64,000 nucleotides of DNA from Liolophura sinensis (Eukaryota; Mollusca; Polyplacophora; Chitonida; Chitonidae): NCBI RefSeq assembly GCF_032854445.1, contig NC_088305.1:13517606-13581605 (forward strand), written 5' to 3'. Below are positions 45,301 through 54,330 of the stretch, piece by piece. Both the position numbers and the translations under genes were made by a program. The notes beneath the pieces were generated by a model. The model was given only the letters and a program-made list of their open reading frames with translations. It had not been told where the DNA came from and did not search any database. Numbering within the stretch: position 1 is the stretch's first letter; each line of letters opens with the position of its first letter.

Positions 45301-47959
45301 TGTGGTGTCTTTGTCTGGTGTCGTCGGCATGATACTTCAGTGGTGGCAGAACTATGGCGACATGAACTCGCCCTTCTCCGAAAATTAGACAGAAAATATA
45401 TGCATACACCTCCTAACATGCATACATTTCACGTCTGAGTATTAATTTTGTTTATATTACATTCCCCCCAAAATATTAAGCCAGTTTCAGAGGAACTTCA
45501 GACTCACTTCAGGTCCCATTAATCCAGATTTAGTTGTGTTTAGGTTGACTGACCTTTTTGACCTTTGACCTTTTTTCTCAGGTCAAACTTCATAATTGAC
45601 GGATTTCGCTGATGTGAACATAACAGTGCGCACTAATCTTACTTCGTCGCAATTAGACCTTTCCAATATGCCAATCAAGAACACGAAATTGTCTAGTCAT
45701 AAGCAGTTTCCGGGCTTACAACAAATGACCTAAAAAGTGAAATTTTAAAGACTAATACATGCCATAAAATTTGACTTGGGGTGTTTAAGATTACTGGTAC
45801 ATTTTTCCAGTAAGGTATCGCCATACATGTACGTTCCAATCAAACTTCGAAACACCTTTTCAGAGACTGTTAGAAAATGTACAACTTGGTCATGGGTAAC
45901 GGTCATTTACCGTCACTTCTGATACAGTTGTGAACAACTGTGTCCAGCTTGTGGTATGTGCCCCACGGAGAGTAGCCAATGGTACCTGAGCAGTTCGTTA
46001 TATTTATGTGTTTCAGTGTAGATCTGATGAGGACAAAGCTAGATCCAGAGCACCTTGGTATCATCACCATGAATAGCTTCCTGGAGGAATTCTTCCCCGG
46101 CCAGATGGTGCCAGAGACACCTCGACACTTCATACTCTTCCACTACAACGGCCTCAGGCGATCCTGCTTCAACAACAAGGTTTCTGTCATTTCCTAGTTA
46201 TTCTAGGGGCAGGCCATCATTATTGTATTATTGTCAAAGATGCTTGTCTTCTGAGGTGTGGTTTCAAATCTAGCCTTAGACAGGGAATTTGTAGATTCCC
46301 CAGTCTCACTGCTTATGGTAACAGTAAGAAATCAATGACAATAAACAATCAACAATCACTGACAATAAGCAATCAATGACAATAAACAATCAACAATCAC
46401 TGACAATAGGCAATCAATGACAATAAGAAATCAAACAATCAATGACAATAAGCAATCAGTGATAATAAGCAATCAACAATCAGTGACTATAAGCAATCAA
46501 TGACAATAAGCAATCAACAATCCATGACAATAAGCAATCAGTGACAATAAGCAATCAACAATCAATGACAATAAGCAATCTAAGATCACTTTGTGATCCT
46601 GGGGCCATGCCTACTACTATAAGAATTGTCCATTAACTATTCTTAACCTTTACCTGAAAAGTGAAGTGAAACAAAAGATTATAACAAATAAATGAGATGA
46701 CTGCTAATACATTAATGACGTTTGAATTCATTTCCACTTGCATAACGATCATTAAATACGGCTTGTCTTCCTCATATATGCTGTGGAAAAGTTCCTACAT
46801 AACCTGCCAAATGAGAATGGTTTTTTACCTGGAAACAATTTGGTTTTGTTCTCAGGTAAAAATGCATGAGTGAAAAATTCACTATGATAGACCTGTGTGA
46901 TAGGACTTAAATGTGTATGAAGACTAATCTACAAAGAGAAGCTCTTGTCCTAACATTCTTTACTATGCTAATTCCTCCACCGTTTTGCATATGTTCAATA
47001 TGTTTCGCATAAAAATGATCAACTGTTCATTTGAACAATTGTTCATTTTTAAGTTTGATTTTTTAAGTTGATATTGGAGACAAAACTACATTGGTTGGGT
47101 TGGCCAATTTCAGGGCTTCACAAAAAGAGGGATATTATAAGTCTGCACAGAAAAATGCCTTCAGAATATGCTTGAATAAACACCTTGCAAACACGGGAAA
47201 AGGTTGAAGAATTACGGTAGTCACAGACCTGGTGGAGAATCTCTCCCTCCTGAAGTCATTCAGGCCTGAACAGTGTAGACAGCTGTTCCTACCTCTGGTT
47301 CCCACATCGTTTTATTCTGACAGGTAGAAGACATATATGGCTTTTGCAGTGCTCACAGAATTCTTGATTATATTGGTTAATTCATGAATTTTCTCATTAA
47401 ATCCAAAATGAATGTTGATTATAATCAAAAACTTTATTGAAATTAAAACCTGCAGAGTTATGCCCCTTACCTACGCCTGCATAGGGCAATAGCTATGGCC
47501 TCCTTATTGTGGTATTGCAATGGCAGAGAAGCCTTTCAGCAATGCAGTAGGTATGAGTTCAGGTGTAGCTCATGCTGGCTTCCTCTCCGGTCGTACATGT
47601 ACATGGGTAGGCCTGCAAGCAACCGGCGGATGGTCATGGGTTTCCCCTGTGCTATGCCCAGTTTCCTCTTGCCACAATGCTGACTGCAGTCATATACATG
47701 TAAGTGAAATATTCTTGAGTATGGCATAAAATATCAGTGAAATAAATGAATGGAATAAATATGTTGGTATCTGCGACAGTCTTACAGAGTGTATTATTTG
47801 TGTGCCCAGGTGGTGTACCAGCAGGCTGAGGTGACCCTGGAAGAGGAGCCAGAAGTGCAGTTTATCACAGACACATCTCCCATCAAATGTTGTCTGCAGA
47901 CAAAATGGCCCACCATAGACATCAAGTGGACAAACTCACACACACCCTCCATCAACTGA
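33754..47959 (+). CDS. MINDY3: Ubiquitin carboxyl-terminal hydrolase MINDY-3 (FAM188A), 12 exons, one frame disruption in exon 4
   Basis: Known role: cysteine deubiquitinase of the MINDY family that trims Lys48-linked chains. Exons: 33754-33859, 34842-34985, 35547-35754, 37403-37518, 38086-38159, 38944-39023, 39929-39999, 41192-41272, 42539-42611, 45005-45077, 46017-46179, 47810-47959 (stop TGA). All borders are GT/AG. Seen: SRWTQGFVFSEDEPTALIQ, then EGGPCAVIAPVQ with the catalytic Cys at about residue 55; FLYSVVLTKG; HGHGSQSLINLLLTG; VSNVWDNDKD; GSETHLTALFSK with the expected catalytic His near 286; an EF-hand-like DKDSNGFIESTQ (position 12 is Q, not the usual E); EEFFPGQ; FHYNGLRRS; the C-terminal SPIKCCLQTKWPTIDIKW. 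Corrected length is about 445 residues, as in human. ATG at 33754 is chosen because translation from it gives the family N-terminus. Exon 4 has one extra base. Confidence 0.96.
34152..34159. promoter_or_regulatory. Full palindromic CRE in MINDY3 intron 1
   Basis: TGACGTCA, the exact CREB/ATF palindrome, about 290 bp into intron 1. It could be a chance match. Confidence 0.25.
34622..34740 (+). repeat. V-SINE with large internal deletion, MINDY3 intron 1
   Basis: GGGGCCTCCGTGGCTGAGGT (head) joins to CCCACCATAATGCTGGCCGC and AACACCAACCAGATCAATAA. About 150 bp of the usual body are absent. Confidence 0.8.
35191..35457 (+). repeat. Full-length V-SINE, MINDY3 intron 2
   Basis: GGGGCCTCTGTGGCTCAGTT through B-box GAGTTTAAGTCCAGC, V-core GTGGGTTTCCCCTGGGCTCT, to CACCAATCAAATAAATAAAT. 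It ends 90 bp before exon 3. Confidence 0.9.
35866..36051 (+). mobile_element. Short inverted-repeat element (MITE), copy 1, MINDY3 intron 3
   Basis: Left end ACTGTAATTCTTCAATCTCT; right end AAAAGGTTGAGGAATTAGGG, an inverted match of about 20 bp. The interior GTGAAGCCCTGAAATTGGCC is shared with copies at 39214 and 46965. Confidence 0.75.
36076..36362. repeat. 31-bp minisatellite, about nine units, MINDY3 intron 3
   Basis: The unit is TGGAATACAACAATGTAGAA plus ATGTGAGAAAG; starts at 36076, 36107 and 36138 give a 31-bp period. One unit near 36215-36245 is altered. A (TA)n run follows at 36367-36391. Confidence 0.95.
36913..37202 (+). repeat. Full-length V-SINE with 11-bp target-site duplication, MINDY3 intron 3
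   Basis: TGGTTTCCTTT at 36913-36923 and 37192-37202 flanks a complete element beginning GGGGGCCTGCGTGGCTCAGC and ending AATCAAATAAATAAATAACT. Well preserved, hence recent. Confidence 0.93.
37403..37518 (+). other. MINDY3: MINDY3 coding exon 4 with a +1 frame disruption
   Basis: The exon enters in the frame giving CKDCDNADDLKVEIKTRLASLW. Its end is conserved only in another frame: KQFGVLSFLYSVVLTK, matching the family motif KFGVLLFLYSVLLTKG. The exon is 116 nt but flanking phases require 1 mod 3, so there is one surplus base. The shift lies in or near AGCCTATGGGAAACAG (37461-37476); deleting one G of GGG gives LASLWKQFGV, close to human YSMWGNKFGV. Read literally, the spliced frame ends at a TGA a few bases into exon 5. 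Confidence 0.85.
37840..38010 (+). repeat. 5'-truncated V-SINE, MINDY3 intron 4
   Basis: CATGTGGGAAGGTCAGCCAG through the V-core to AACACCAATCAAATAAACAA. No head. Confidence 0.85.
38238..38438 (+). repeat. V-SINE relic, MINDY3 intron 5
   Basis: GGCACAATGACTCAAGTAGC, TTATGCCCAGCTCATGCAGG, GGGTTTCCTCACCAATAATG and GTGAAATATTCCTGAGCATC; strongly diverged. Confidence 0.75.
39102..39405. repeat. 152-bp direct tandem duplication, MINDY3 intron 6
   Basis: Two near-identical copies start at CAGTGACACTGAATGCCACC (39104 and 39256). They differ at only a few positions (TTTTCTACTG versus TTTACTACTG; AATATGTC versus AATACGTC). The unit includes the left end of the short inverted-repeat element. Confidence 0.95.
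39214..39590 (+). mobile_element. Short inverted-repeat element, copy 2, MINDY3 intron 6
   Basis: Begins ACTGTAATTCTTCAGCTTTT and includes GAAGGCATTATTCTGTGTGG, GTGAAGCTCTGAGGTTAATC and a degraded right end AAAATTGAGAAATTGGAG. Its left end is duplicated by the 152-bp repeat. Confidence 0.7.
40887..41098 (+). repeat. 5'-truncated V-SINE, MINDY3 intron 7
   Basis: CCAATACGGTCGCTGTGAGT with B-box GTTCAAGTCC, V-core, AACACCAATCAAATAAAAAA. It sits about 95 bp before exon 8. Confidence 0.88.
41695..41960 (+). repeat. Third tRNA-derived SINE family, copy 1, MINDY3 intron 8
   Basis: TGGTCAGGTGCTTGAATCCA and GCTCTCGTTGCTTCTTGCTG match, in opposite orientation, the element at 52650-52862. Confidence 0.6.
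42012..42240. repeat. Small dispersed element, copy 1, MINDY3 intron 8
   Basis: Starts GGCCCCGGGGTCATGAAGCA. It contains GACAAGGTCAAAAGATTGCT and ATTTTAATGATTAAAATTTT, shared with 52433-52640 in the same order. The ends are gggcc-type and partly self-complementary (GACTTAAGTC), so MITE-like. Confidence 0.7.
42405..42538. repeat. Segment next to MINDY3 exon 9 repeated in intron 11
   Basis: TTGTCCATTAACTGTTTTAA, TGCCTGAAAAATGAAG and TGTCTTTTGAATTCA match 46627-46740 in order and spacing. Here the repeat runs right into the acceptor AATTCACAG of exon 9. Confidence 0.75.
42765..44118 (-). repeat. 114-bp tandem array of a SINE 3' end, about 12 units, MINDY3 intron 9
   Basis: The unit contains GGTTTCCTCCCACCATAATG, GCTGTCGTATGAATGAAATA, TTCCTGAGCACGGCGTAATA and ACCAATCAAATAAATAGATC; period 114 bp (for example CTTTGT at 42851, 42965, 43079). 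The sequence is the 3' part of the V-SINE plus a TAGATCTTTGTAATAAA linker. Units differ in short blocks (ACGGCG/TTGGCG; CCAATC/CCAATT). Period equals 38 codons, so the long minus-strand frames (228, 226, 99 codons) are artefacts. By its V-SINE parts the array reads in the plus direction; the strand given is that of the long open frames. Confidence 0.95.
44119..44566. other. MINDY3 intron 9, unique-looking sequence
   Basis: AT-rich sequence between the tandem array and a SINE. CAGTGAGCAA and TTGCTCACTGA near 44256 and 44302 are complementary and could form a small hairpin. Nothing coding. Confidence 0.4.
44567..44892 (+). repeat. Second tRNA-derived SINE family, near full length, MINDY3 intron 9
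   Basis: B-box region AGGGTCAATCCTGGGTCGAG, CTCACTTGGCGTACAGCATG, CTGGTTGACCCGTATCAGTA, and the end TTAAACCGCAAGCACTCACT. Same family as 13273-13605 in opposite orientation. Confidence 0.88.
45145..45420 (+). repeat. Second-family SINE, subfamily with CTTCAGTGGTGGCA, MINDY3 intron 10
   Basis: B-box GGGATCAAATCCCGGG, CTCACTTGGTGATCAGCACT, GGACTGGTTGGCCCGGTGTC, TGATACTTCAGTGGTGGCAG. The 3' end is missing. Confidence 0.8.
46325..46590. repeat. AATCAATGACAATAAGC minisatellite, MINDY3 intron 11
   Basis: Units of 17 and 24 bp (AATCAATGACAATAAGC with or without AATCAAC insertions) repeat about a dozen times. Confidence 0.92.
46610..46742. repeat. Repeat of the exon 9 upstream segment, MINDY3 intron 11
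   Basis: TTGTCCATTAACTATTCTTA, CTGAAAAGTGAAGTGAAACA, ACGTTTGAATTCATTTCCAC; the partner of 42405-42538. It has no functional acceptor AG at the equivalent position. Confidence 0.75.
46965..47221 (-). mobile_element. Short inverted-repeat element, copy 3, MINDY3 intron 11
   Basis: Right end AAAGGTTGAAGAATTACGGT; the interior GGCCAATTTCAGGGCTTCAC and GCCTTCAGAATATGCTTGAA matches copies 1 and 2 in reverse; left end GCTAATTCCTCCACCGTTTT. It carries extra sequence near its left end. Confidence 0.7.
47488..47755 (+). repeat. V-SINE copy, MINDY3 intron 11
   Basis: GCCTCCTTATTGTGGTATTG (degraded head), GAGTTCAGGTGTAGCTCATG, GGGTTTCCCCTGTGCTATGC, end AATATCAGTGAAATAAATGA. It ends 55 bp before the last exon. 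Confidence 0.82.
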
Positions 47960-48397
47960 TCTCAGAATGCTGTTCCTGTCAAACTCAGCCACATTTTTTC
48001 CACAACATTACAAAGATGTGAGAGGAGAGGATGTATTTATGTGTACCTTACGAGGCTCTTCAGGTATAGGCTGTACAGAAAGTACCGGGCATATATAAAA
48101 AAACGTACATGCATGCAGAGGAACAAAATGATGGGTTTTTTTTTTTTAAGGACATGAAAGTTTCTTTCTCTGATATTTTGTAAGGAGACAACCAATTCCT
48201 GTACAACTACATACTGTTTGAATAATACCTAGAATGGAAGGTTAGGAGTGTTTTTTATGTGTTTAATTTTGATTTCATCATGGGTACTGCAAGAATTTCC
48301 CACTAGGGTTACCACATATCCCTTTACCCCTTTGGTTAGCAACTTTGGTTTATAAACTTTACGGCTTGTCATGCATAAACATGCACACCAAGTCTAC
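47960..48397 (+). other. MINDY3: Probable start of MINDY3 3' UTR
   Basis: Sequence directly after the TGA stop has no further conserved coding. The UTR end is not clear: AATAAA hexamers occur at 49737-49742 and 50635-50640, either of which could serve a long UTR. Confidence 0.4.
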
Positions 48398-48600
48398 AGG
48401 GGGCCTCCGTGGCTCAGTTGGTTAGCGCGCTAGCGCAGCATAATGACCCAGGAGCCTCTCACCAATGCGGTCATTGTGGGTTCAAGTCCAGCTCATGCTG
48501 GCTTCCTCTCCGGCTGTACATGGGAAGGTCTTGCAGCAACCTGCGGATGGTCGTGGGTTTCCCCCCGGGCTCTGCCAGGTTTCCTCCCATCATAATGCTC
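48398..48600 (+). repeat. 3'-truncated V-SINE downstream of MINDY3
   Basis: Complete head GGGGGCCTCCGTGGCTCAGT, B-box GTTCAAGTCCAGC, V-core, then a stop at CATCATAATGCTC with no tail. Loss of the 3' end is unusual for a SINE and implies a later deletion. Confidence 0.85.
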
Positions 48601-51600
48601 TCAAAAGTACTATTTTATGATATATGTTTGCCTCCATATATGGACTGTAATATCCAAAATTTTAGGCAATTTACAATAGATTTTATACAAGGTGTGGTAA
48701 ATAACATCAGTTTTTCTCAGCTTTCTTCAGATCACAACTAGTGTACAAGAAATATTTCCACACTTTCAGTTTTGGTAGTTTGACTTTTTCTTGAAGAAAT
48801 GTACATGCAGCACATTTTGGACATAAGCTGTTTTAGGAGACTGAAAGAAATTCACAGAATTTCTGCTACTGATGAAGGGATAGAATTGGTTACATTCTGA
48901 GAACACATTTGGTTTCATCAGTCCTTTGATTGTTCCAAAACAGCTTGATAGACTTGCCTTTCTACACCCGCAAAAAAACAACAAACTAGCAGATTGATTA
49001 ACTCTTGAGGTCCTGCATAATCTAGGCTTGAAGAGATATACGTGTGAAATGTATCTATCAAAATCATGTAATTTATTTATTGCAATTTTAATTTTGTTTG
49101 TTTTGATTTTAAATTTATAATACATTTAGCATAGCAGATATCCATTTCTATTGAAGCTTGTTTTTTTTAGCAGTTGTAAATACATTTGAATATTATATAG
49201 ATTTTTGATAATTTTGTCATGCATTGTTTGCAGTATTATTTTGCATGCTAACCCCCTTTTTTGTAAAATATGTGAAGATTATAGTCTATTTATTCTGGGG
49301 CATTGATCATCATAGAAAACAAAATGAGTTAGCCTTGAATACAGTTTGTGTCGCTTTTCTTATAACGGAAGAGATTTCATGTGTGTGACTTTTGCAGAGA
49401 TCTGTTCAGCCAGCAACATTTGATGGTAGTACCACGAGAGTTATCTCCCTTGTGCTGTGTAAAACCATGAAGCTGCACCCTGCATCACATTAGGTGATGA
49501 AATTCTCATTTGTATTGAATTCCTATTTTTTATCAAGAGAATAGTTCACTTTTTCAATAATCTGTTTAATTAAAATCTGTTCAACTTCAGCTGTCCACAA
49601 GAAATGCATGCATCTTGCTGTGCTTTCAAAGGTCTGACTTGGCACAGAGTTGGCTGAAACATCTAAAAACATAAGATGCTACGAAGCTTGGACTGTGATC
49701 TCAAATGTATATCTGTGCCCTTGGATGTGGCCCGGAAATAAAATTGAAAACCTTTTCTAGCCTACCCATTAAAAAAATGCCTGCCTCCGTGAAGAAGAAT
49801 TACTGTTTTAGCATGAAATATTTTGGAGGAAATCCGAGAAGGGAATTTAGTGAGCCTGCTGCGGGGATATTTTGTCCAGTCATATCCATGAACAGACATG
49901 TCGTGTCTGTAGTATTGAGGTGTTCAGCCACACCTTTTGATACTCCTGAAATTAAATCTAGGCATGCGAATAACTCGTACCAGACATAATCAAGTTCCGA
50001 TGTGGAGATAAATTCAAAAACAAGTACTATGATTGGACAGCAAGCAGAAAGCAGTCATTTGTTAACTGTTTTCTAGAAAAGACACTCCGACGAGGTGGGA
50101 GTGTGAATTTAAGTGAGCAAAATGACATTTCTGGTGTTGAAAAGGGTGACATAAGCAGATGCTTGTTGAAAAACAGAAATAAAGGCCTGTCATATATAGT
50201 ACTTGTATTGGACAAGATCATTATTGCCTGACTTAAGAAGCATAATTTTCTTAGAAATTTTATTATACAAGTAAAACATGCACAGATCTGTGAGGCAAAT
50301 TAAAAGTATTGTTTGGCATAGATCAATTATGGTATATGAACTTCTATCTCTGTTAAATCACAACATCAAATTTTGACGATGTAGTCAGAAAAGTTTAAGC
50401 TGAAGTTATGGTCTAAAGAAATTAGCTTAAAGTTAGTCTGACATTGGACGGAGTGTCCATTTAGAATGTACATTAGATGCGTTACTGTCGTGTTACTGAG
50501 CATGGTGTCTTGAGCATGGTGTCTTGAAGACGGTGTCTTGAACATGGTGTCTTGAGCATGGTGTCTTGAGCAATGATATGTGGAGACATTGCCATGATGA
50601 AGCTGAATTAAGTTGGAGGCATTTTTAAAACCTCAATAAAACAGGCATACATGTTTCGTGGTCCCGTCTGCTAAATATATTTATGGAATCTCCAAAATTC
50701 ACCGCATGTGGTGAATGTCTGAACTAACTTTACTCTAACATTTTTATAAATTATTTGTTGTACATACATTGTATGTGTAAACTTTTTTTGTAAGTTTGAT
50801 TGTGTTACGATAGGTTCATGGGGGAAATATCTGATTTGTCAGGTCCCTTGTAAATTGTTACAAAAAAAGCTGTCCACAAGGTTGTAATTTTTCACAGGGA
50901 GTCATTTTCATCAGTTTGACAAATGCCTTTTCATTTATCTGGCAATACTACATGTACTGGTAGCTGAAAGGTTCATAATTGTGATCAATGATCAATGATG
51001 AAAACTGTCCCGTCAAGATCCAAACTGGCATGATGCACTATCCGGAGGTAATAGTCAGTGTTATTGCCCGATCAGATTTGCTGTAGGCCTACTTATTGTA
51101 TTGTGGTGAAAATTTTTGATATGTCAAACTAAAGCTTCTTAAGATTTTAAGTTCTGTTTTTTTGCAAAAAATGTCTCTTTGTGTCATCGCAATATTGAGA
51201 TACGAAATCAAAATTGGTTTCCTGTGTACAAGGCATTGTAGAGCAATCTAGCTTGAAACTTTGACACGTAAGAGCTAAATTACTTTTATGGAATTGCTGT
51301 TCCTTTAGCACTGAATGACATTGAATGTGTATGTTCGTCCCAAAGCTGTAAACTTCGATTACTTAGTCTTGTCTGATGGGTGCTGAATTCACTGTGACCT
51401 ACGGTTCTCATACTTAACCTAGCATCACCTGTCTCTATTGTCAACCAATCAGATTTAACCTATCTTTTTTGTCAACTTATCACATTCAACCTAGCATCTC
51501 CTAGGGTGTCTCAAATGTGAGCCAATCAGCAGAGAGCATGACTTGGGTGATATATGGAGCCCACATAGTCAGTATGCAATAGCAGGAACGTAAGAAACAA

Positions 51601-52432
51601 ATAATTAGGCTACCGCTAAGACAAATTGATTTTGTATTAATCTATCTGTTACTTGTGTCGTTGACTAAAATTTGTTTTTAGTCATTGGTCTTCGATACTC
51701 TGGCAATTTCTGACATTGGTATGGAAAAGTTCAAAGAAAGCATGAATCTTACCCTCAGTGTCTTTGGAGGGTCTTTGTGTGCACTGCCAGGGTACATGTA
51801 TAAGTGCACAATTTTTCACTGAAACAGCACATTTGTTTGCTTTAAATGCTGATATTATTTAAAATCAAAGACATTGTTTTGCCTTGCTTAATTGTTAATT
51901 TTGTAAATATTCATGTTGTACAGTTCCGATATTATAAATTCTACAGTATACTTTATTTTTTTATCTGTGTGAAATACATTTACATAGATTGATATAACAG
52001 CATCAGTGTAGAGTTACCCCCCTTTTTTCTAGCTTCTGCTGGTGTTGTAGTAAATTAGGTTTTGTTTGTTTGTTTCTTGTTTGTCTGTTTTTTGGGGGGG
52101 GGGGGGGGGGTGGAAGGAGAAAAATCCTTTCCCCAAAATTACAAACAGATTCATATATTACCTAGAAGCTTGTTTTATAGGCCTCTTATTTATGATTTAA
52201 TACCTAAATGCCTTTATGTTATGATTTTTAACTCCGACTAGTTCTGAGGTTTATCTTCCCTCGATTGATTTTTTCCATGCTGAAAAAGACTGATCAGATG
52301 TAATAAACCTGCCATTATATTACACCATTGGCATACACCACACCTTCTGGAATTGAATTTGTGTTTACGTTGACGTTGTACTCGTGTGCTGTCATGATGT
52401 AGTATACGGTGTTATTTTATTTATTCCGTTGT
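48601..52432. other. No recognised gene; possibly distal 3' UTR of MINDY3
   Basis: AT-rich, with several AATAAA signals. Small tandem run of GAGCATGGTGTCTT at 50507-50575 and an 18-base G run near 52095-52112. No conserved reading frame. Confidence 0.4.
50507..50575. repeat. 14-16 bp tandem repeat GAGCATGGTGTCTT
   Basis: Five imperfect copies (GAGCATGGTGTCTT, GAAGACGGTGTCTT, GAACATGGTGTCTT and so on). Confidence 0.85.
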
Positions 52433-52645
52433 CCCGGCATCATGAACCGATCTTAAGACTTTAGTCAACATTTCAAATCACGCAAAAATTGTTATTTTTT
52501 CATGTAACAAGGTCAAAATATTGCTTGATAAAGTCAATTCTAATGAAGTTGTTGTATGACAAATTTTGGCTGAAATAACAGAAAGGGACATACCAAATTT
52601 AATGATTAAAATTTTGGCTTGAGTCTAAGATCGGTTTGTGATTCC
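52433..52645. repeat. Small dispersed element, copy 2
   Basis: Starts TCCCGGCATCATGAACCGAT. Shares CAAGGTCAAAATATTGCTTG and TTTAATGATTAAAATTTTGG with 42012-42240. Confidence 0.7.
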
Positions 52646-52649
52646 GTTG

Positions 52650-52862
52650 GTGTATAACGTGATATCTGCTTTTCATTTAAGTGACGTCGATCAGTTTTTA
52701 TGGGTGCAGGAAACAGAAGGTGTAAACCACTGCCTTTTGCTAGGTGTACCTGATGAAATCCATGACTTAAAACCAAAGACGAAGCAGCGAGAGCTGGATT
52801 CGAACAGACAACTTTAGACAAGAACCAAATAGTTGAACGTGTCAGCGTGAGGGTCCCTTAAA
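52650..52862 (-). repeat. Third tRNA-derived SINE family, copy 2
   Basis: On the minus strand: GTTCGAATCCAGCTCTCGCT (B-box) with GCTTCGTCTTTGG, preceded by AGGGACCCTCACGCTGACAC as a possible head. Same family as 41695-41960. Confidence 0.6.
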
Positions 52863-53104
52863 GATTAACGTGTGCGGTTTTCGGGAGCTGTTTAATCTCG
52901 CTGTTAACATGCAACGTGTTCCAGATTGTGCATTATCGACAACTCAAAGAACTGCTTCTCTAACGCAGCAACAAGGCATGGAACCGGTGTTCACACGTAC
53001 CAATAAGACCTTGTGGCAAACCATCCATGACGTAATTAAGTTTTCGATCTGTTAAAGTACACTTTTCTCATGTTCAGAAGTTAATCAGATTTAGAACTGT
53101 TGTC

Positions 53105-53280
53105 ATCTAAGTCGCAACTTTTTAGGCATTTACCTGACGAGTTAAAATAAAACTTTGACAGAGGTAAACTGGCAAGAGGCCGTACTTCACTGGTTACGTG
53201 TGACCATTTACCAGCCATTACACTGTCGTCGCCGCTCTTGTTGTACTCTCCATGGTGTACGTCTTTTATGTTTTAAACGT
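53105..53280 (+). repeat. Dispersed family X, copy 1
   Basis: GAGGTAAACTGGCAAGAGGC, CACTGGTTACGTGTGACCAT, CACTGTCGTCGCCGCTCTTG and TACTCTCCATGGTGTACGTC. The same ordered motifs recur at 54100, 62470, 62700 and 63195. Confidence 0.8.
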
Positions 53281-54099
53281 AAAACGGGATCATATTTAGT
53301 TCAGAGAGAAGCCTGCACGCGCGGAGTTACCGCCACGTCCGGAGAGACGAAACCTGCGACATAATTCAAACCAATGCTATGAGCATTGAGCGAAGTCATT
53401 CTGTTTTTTAACAACAAAAAGGGGGCGAGTCAGTGAAATGCATGTCTTTGTTGAAGTGGACAATCAAAGTGAATTTTTTCTTTTCACGATTTTCTTTCAC
53501 TTCATCAAAGAGTTCCAGCTAGAGGGTTCGTGTCCTGTTGCCTGGTGATTTTGTCCGGACTGGACTGTCCGCAGTGGTCAGCGGAAAACAATGAGTATTC
53601 AGAGTTCGTGTTCAGAAAGCCTCTTGAGACTCAAGCTCGGAACTGGACCGCGGAGGCTGATATAAACACTCCCGCCACTTGGACCTGTCTTTTCTGGTTT
53701 CGGTATTTTTTGTGAAAAATAAAACAAACGGTATATTAACAAGAGCTCGGGTACTTGACGGCCGGAGACTTCGTTCTGGCCATCTGTTTGGATTTACTGG
53801 TCAGTTGTGCTGACCAGTCCAGTTCTCTGGCCAGAGGGAACCTTAACTGACCAGTACTGGATGAGTGATGATTACCATTGAGGAACTAAGAACCATTGTC
53901 CACTCGAATGACCGGTCGTGTTCATCACAAGTTTGTAATACAAGCCTTTCTCCTTTGGCTTTTATAATTTATAATCATCAGCAGTTGGAAGTTGGAGGTG
54001 GCGGGGGCGTTTATTAGCATAGAGGTCGACGGCATCATTTAAAAAACAATATATCTCAACACAAACCCATTCTTATTTATAACCTTATTGTGTCTTTAA

Positions 54100-54330
54100 T
54101 TCTAGACCAGTGACGTCTAATAAATTGCAATTAACATCACTGCATTTTTTTAAAACTAATTCCGCTTAAGCCGTTGGGTTGGAGGGGGGGGGGGGCGTGT
54201 AAATTGCTACTATCTGTGCATTTACATGAACACTTAAATTAAAACTGACTGAGGTAAACTGACCAGAGGCCATATTTCACTGGTTACGTGTGACCATTCG
54301 CCAACTATCACACTTAATTCCCCTTAATTC
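54100..54330 (+). repeat. Dispersed family X, copy 2
   Basis: TTCTAGACCAGTGACGTCTA, CTAATTCCGCTTAAGCCGTT, a G run, TAAATTGCTACTATCTGTGC, then GAGGTAAACTGACCAGAGGC and CACTGGTTACGTGTGACCAT. It ends in the middle of the CTATCACAC motif. Confidence 0.8.
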
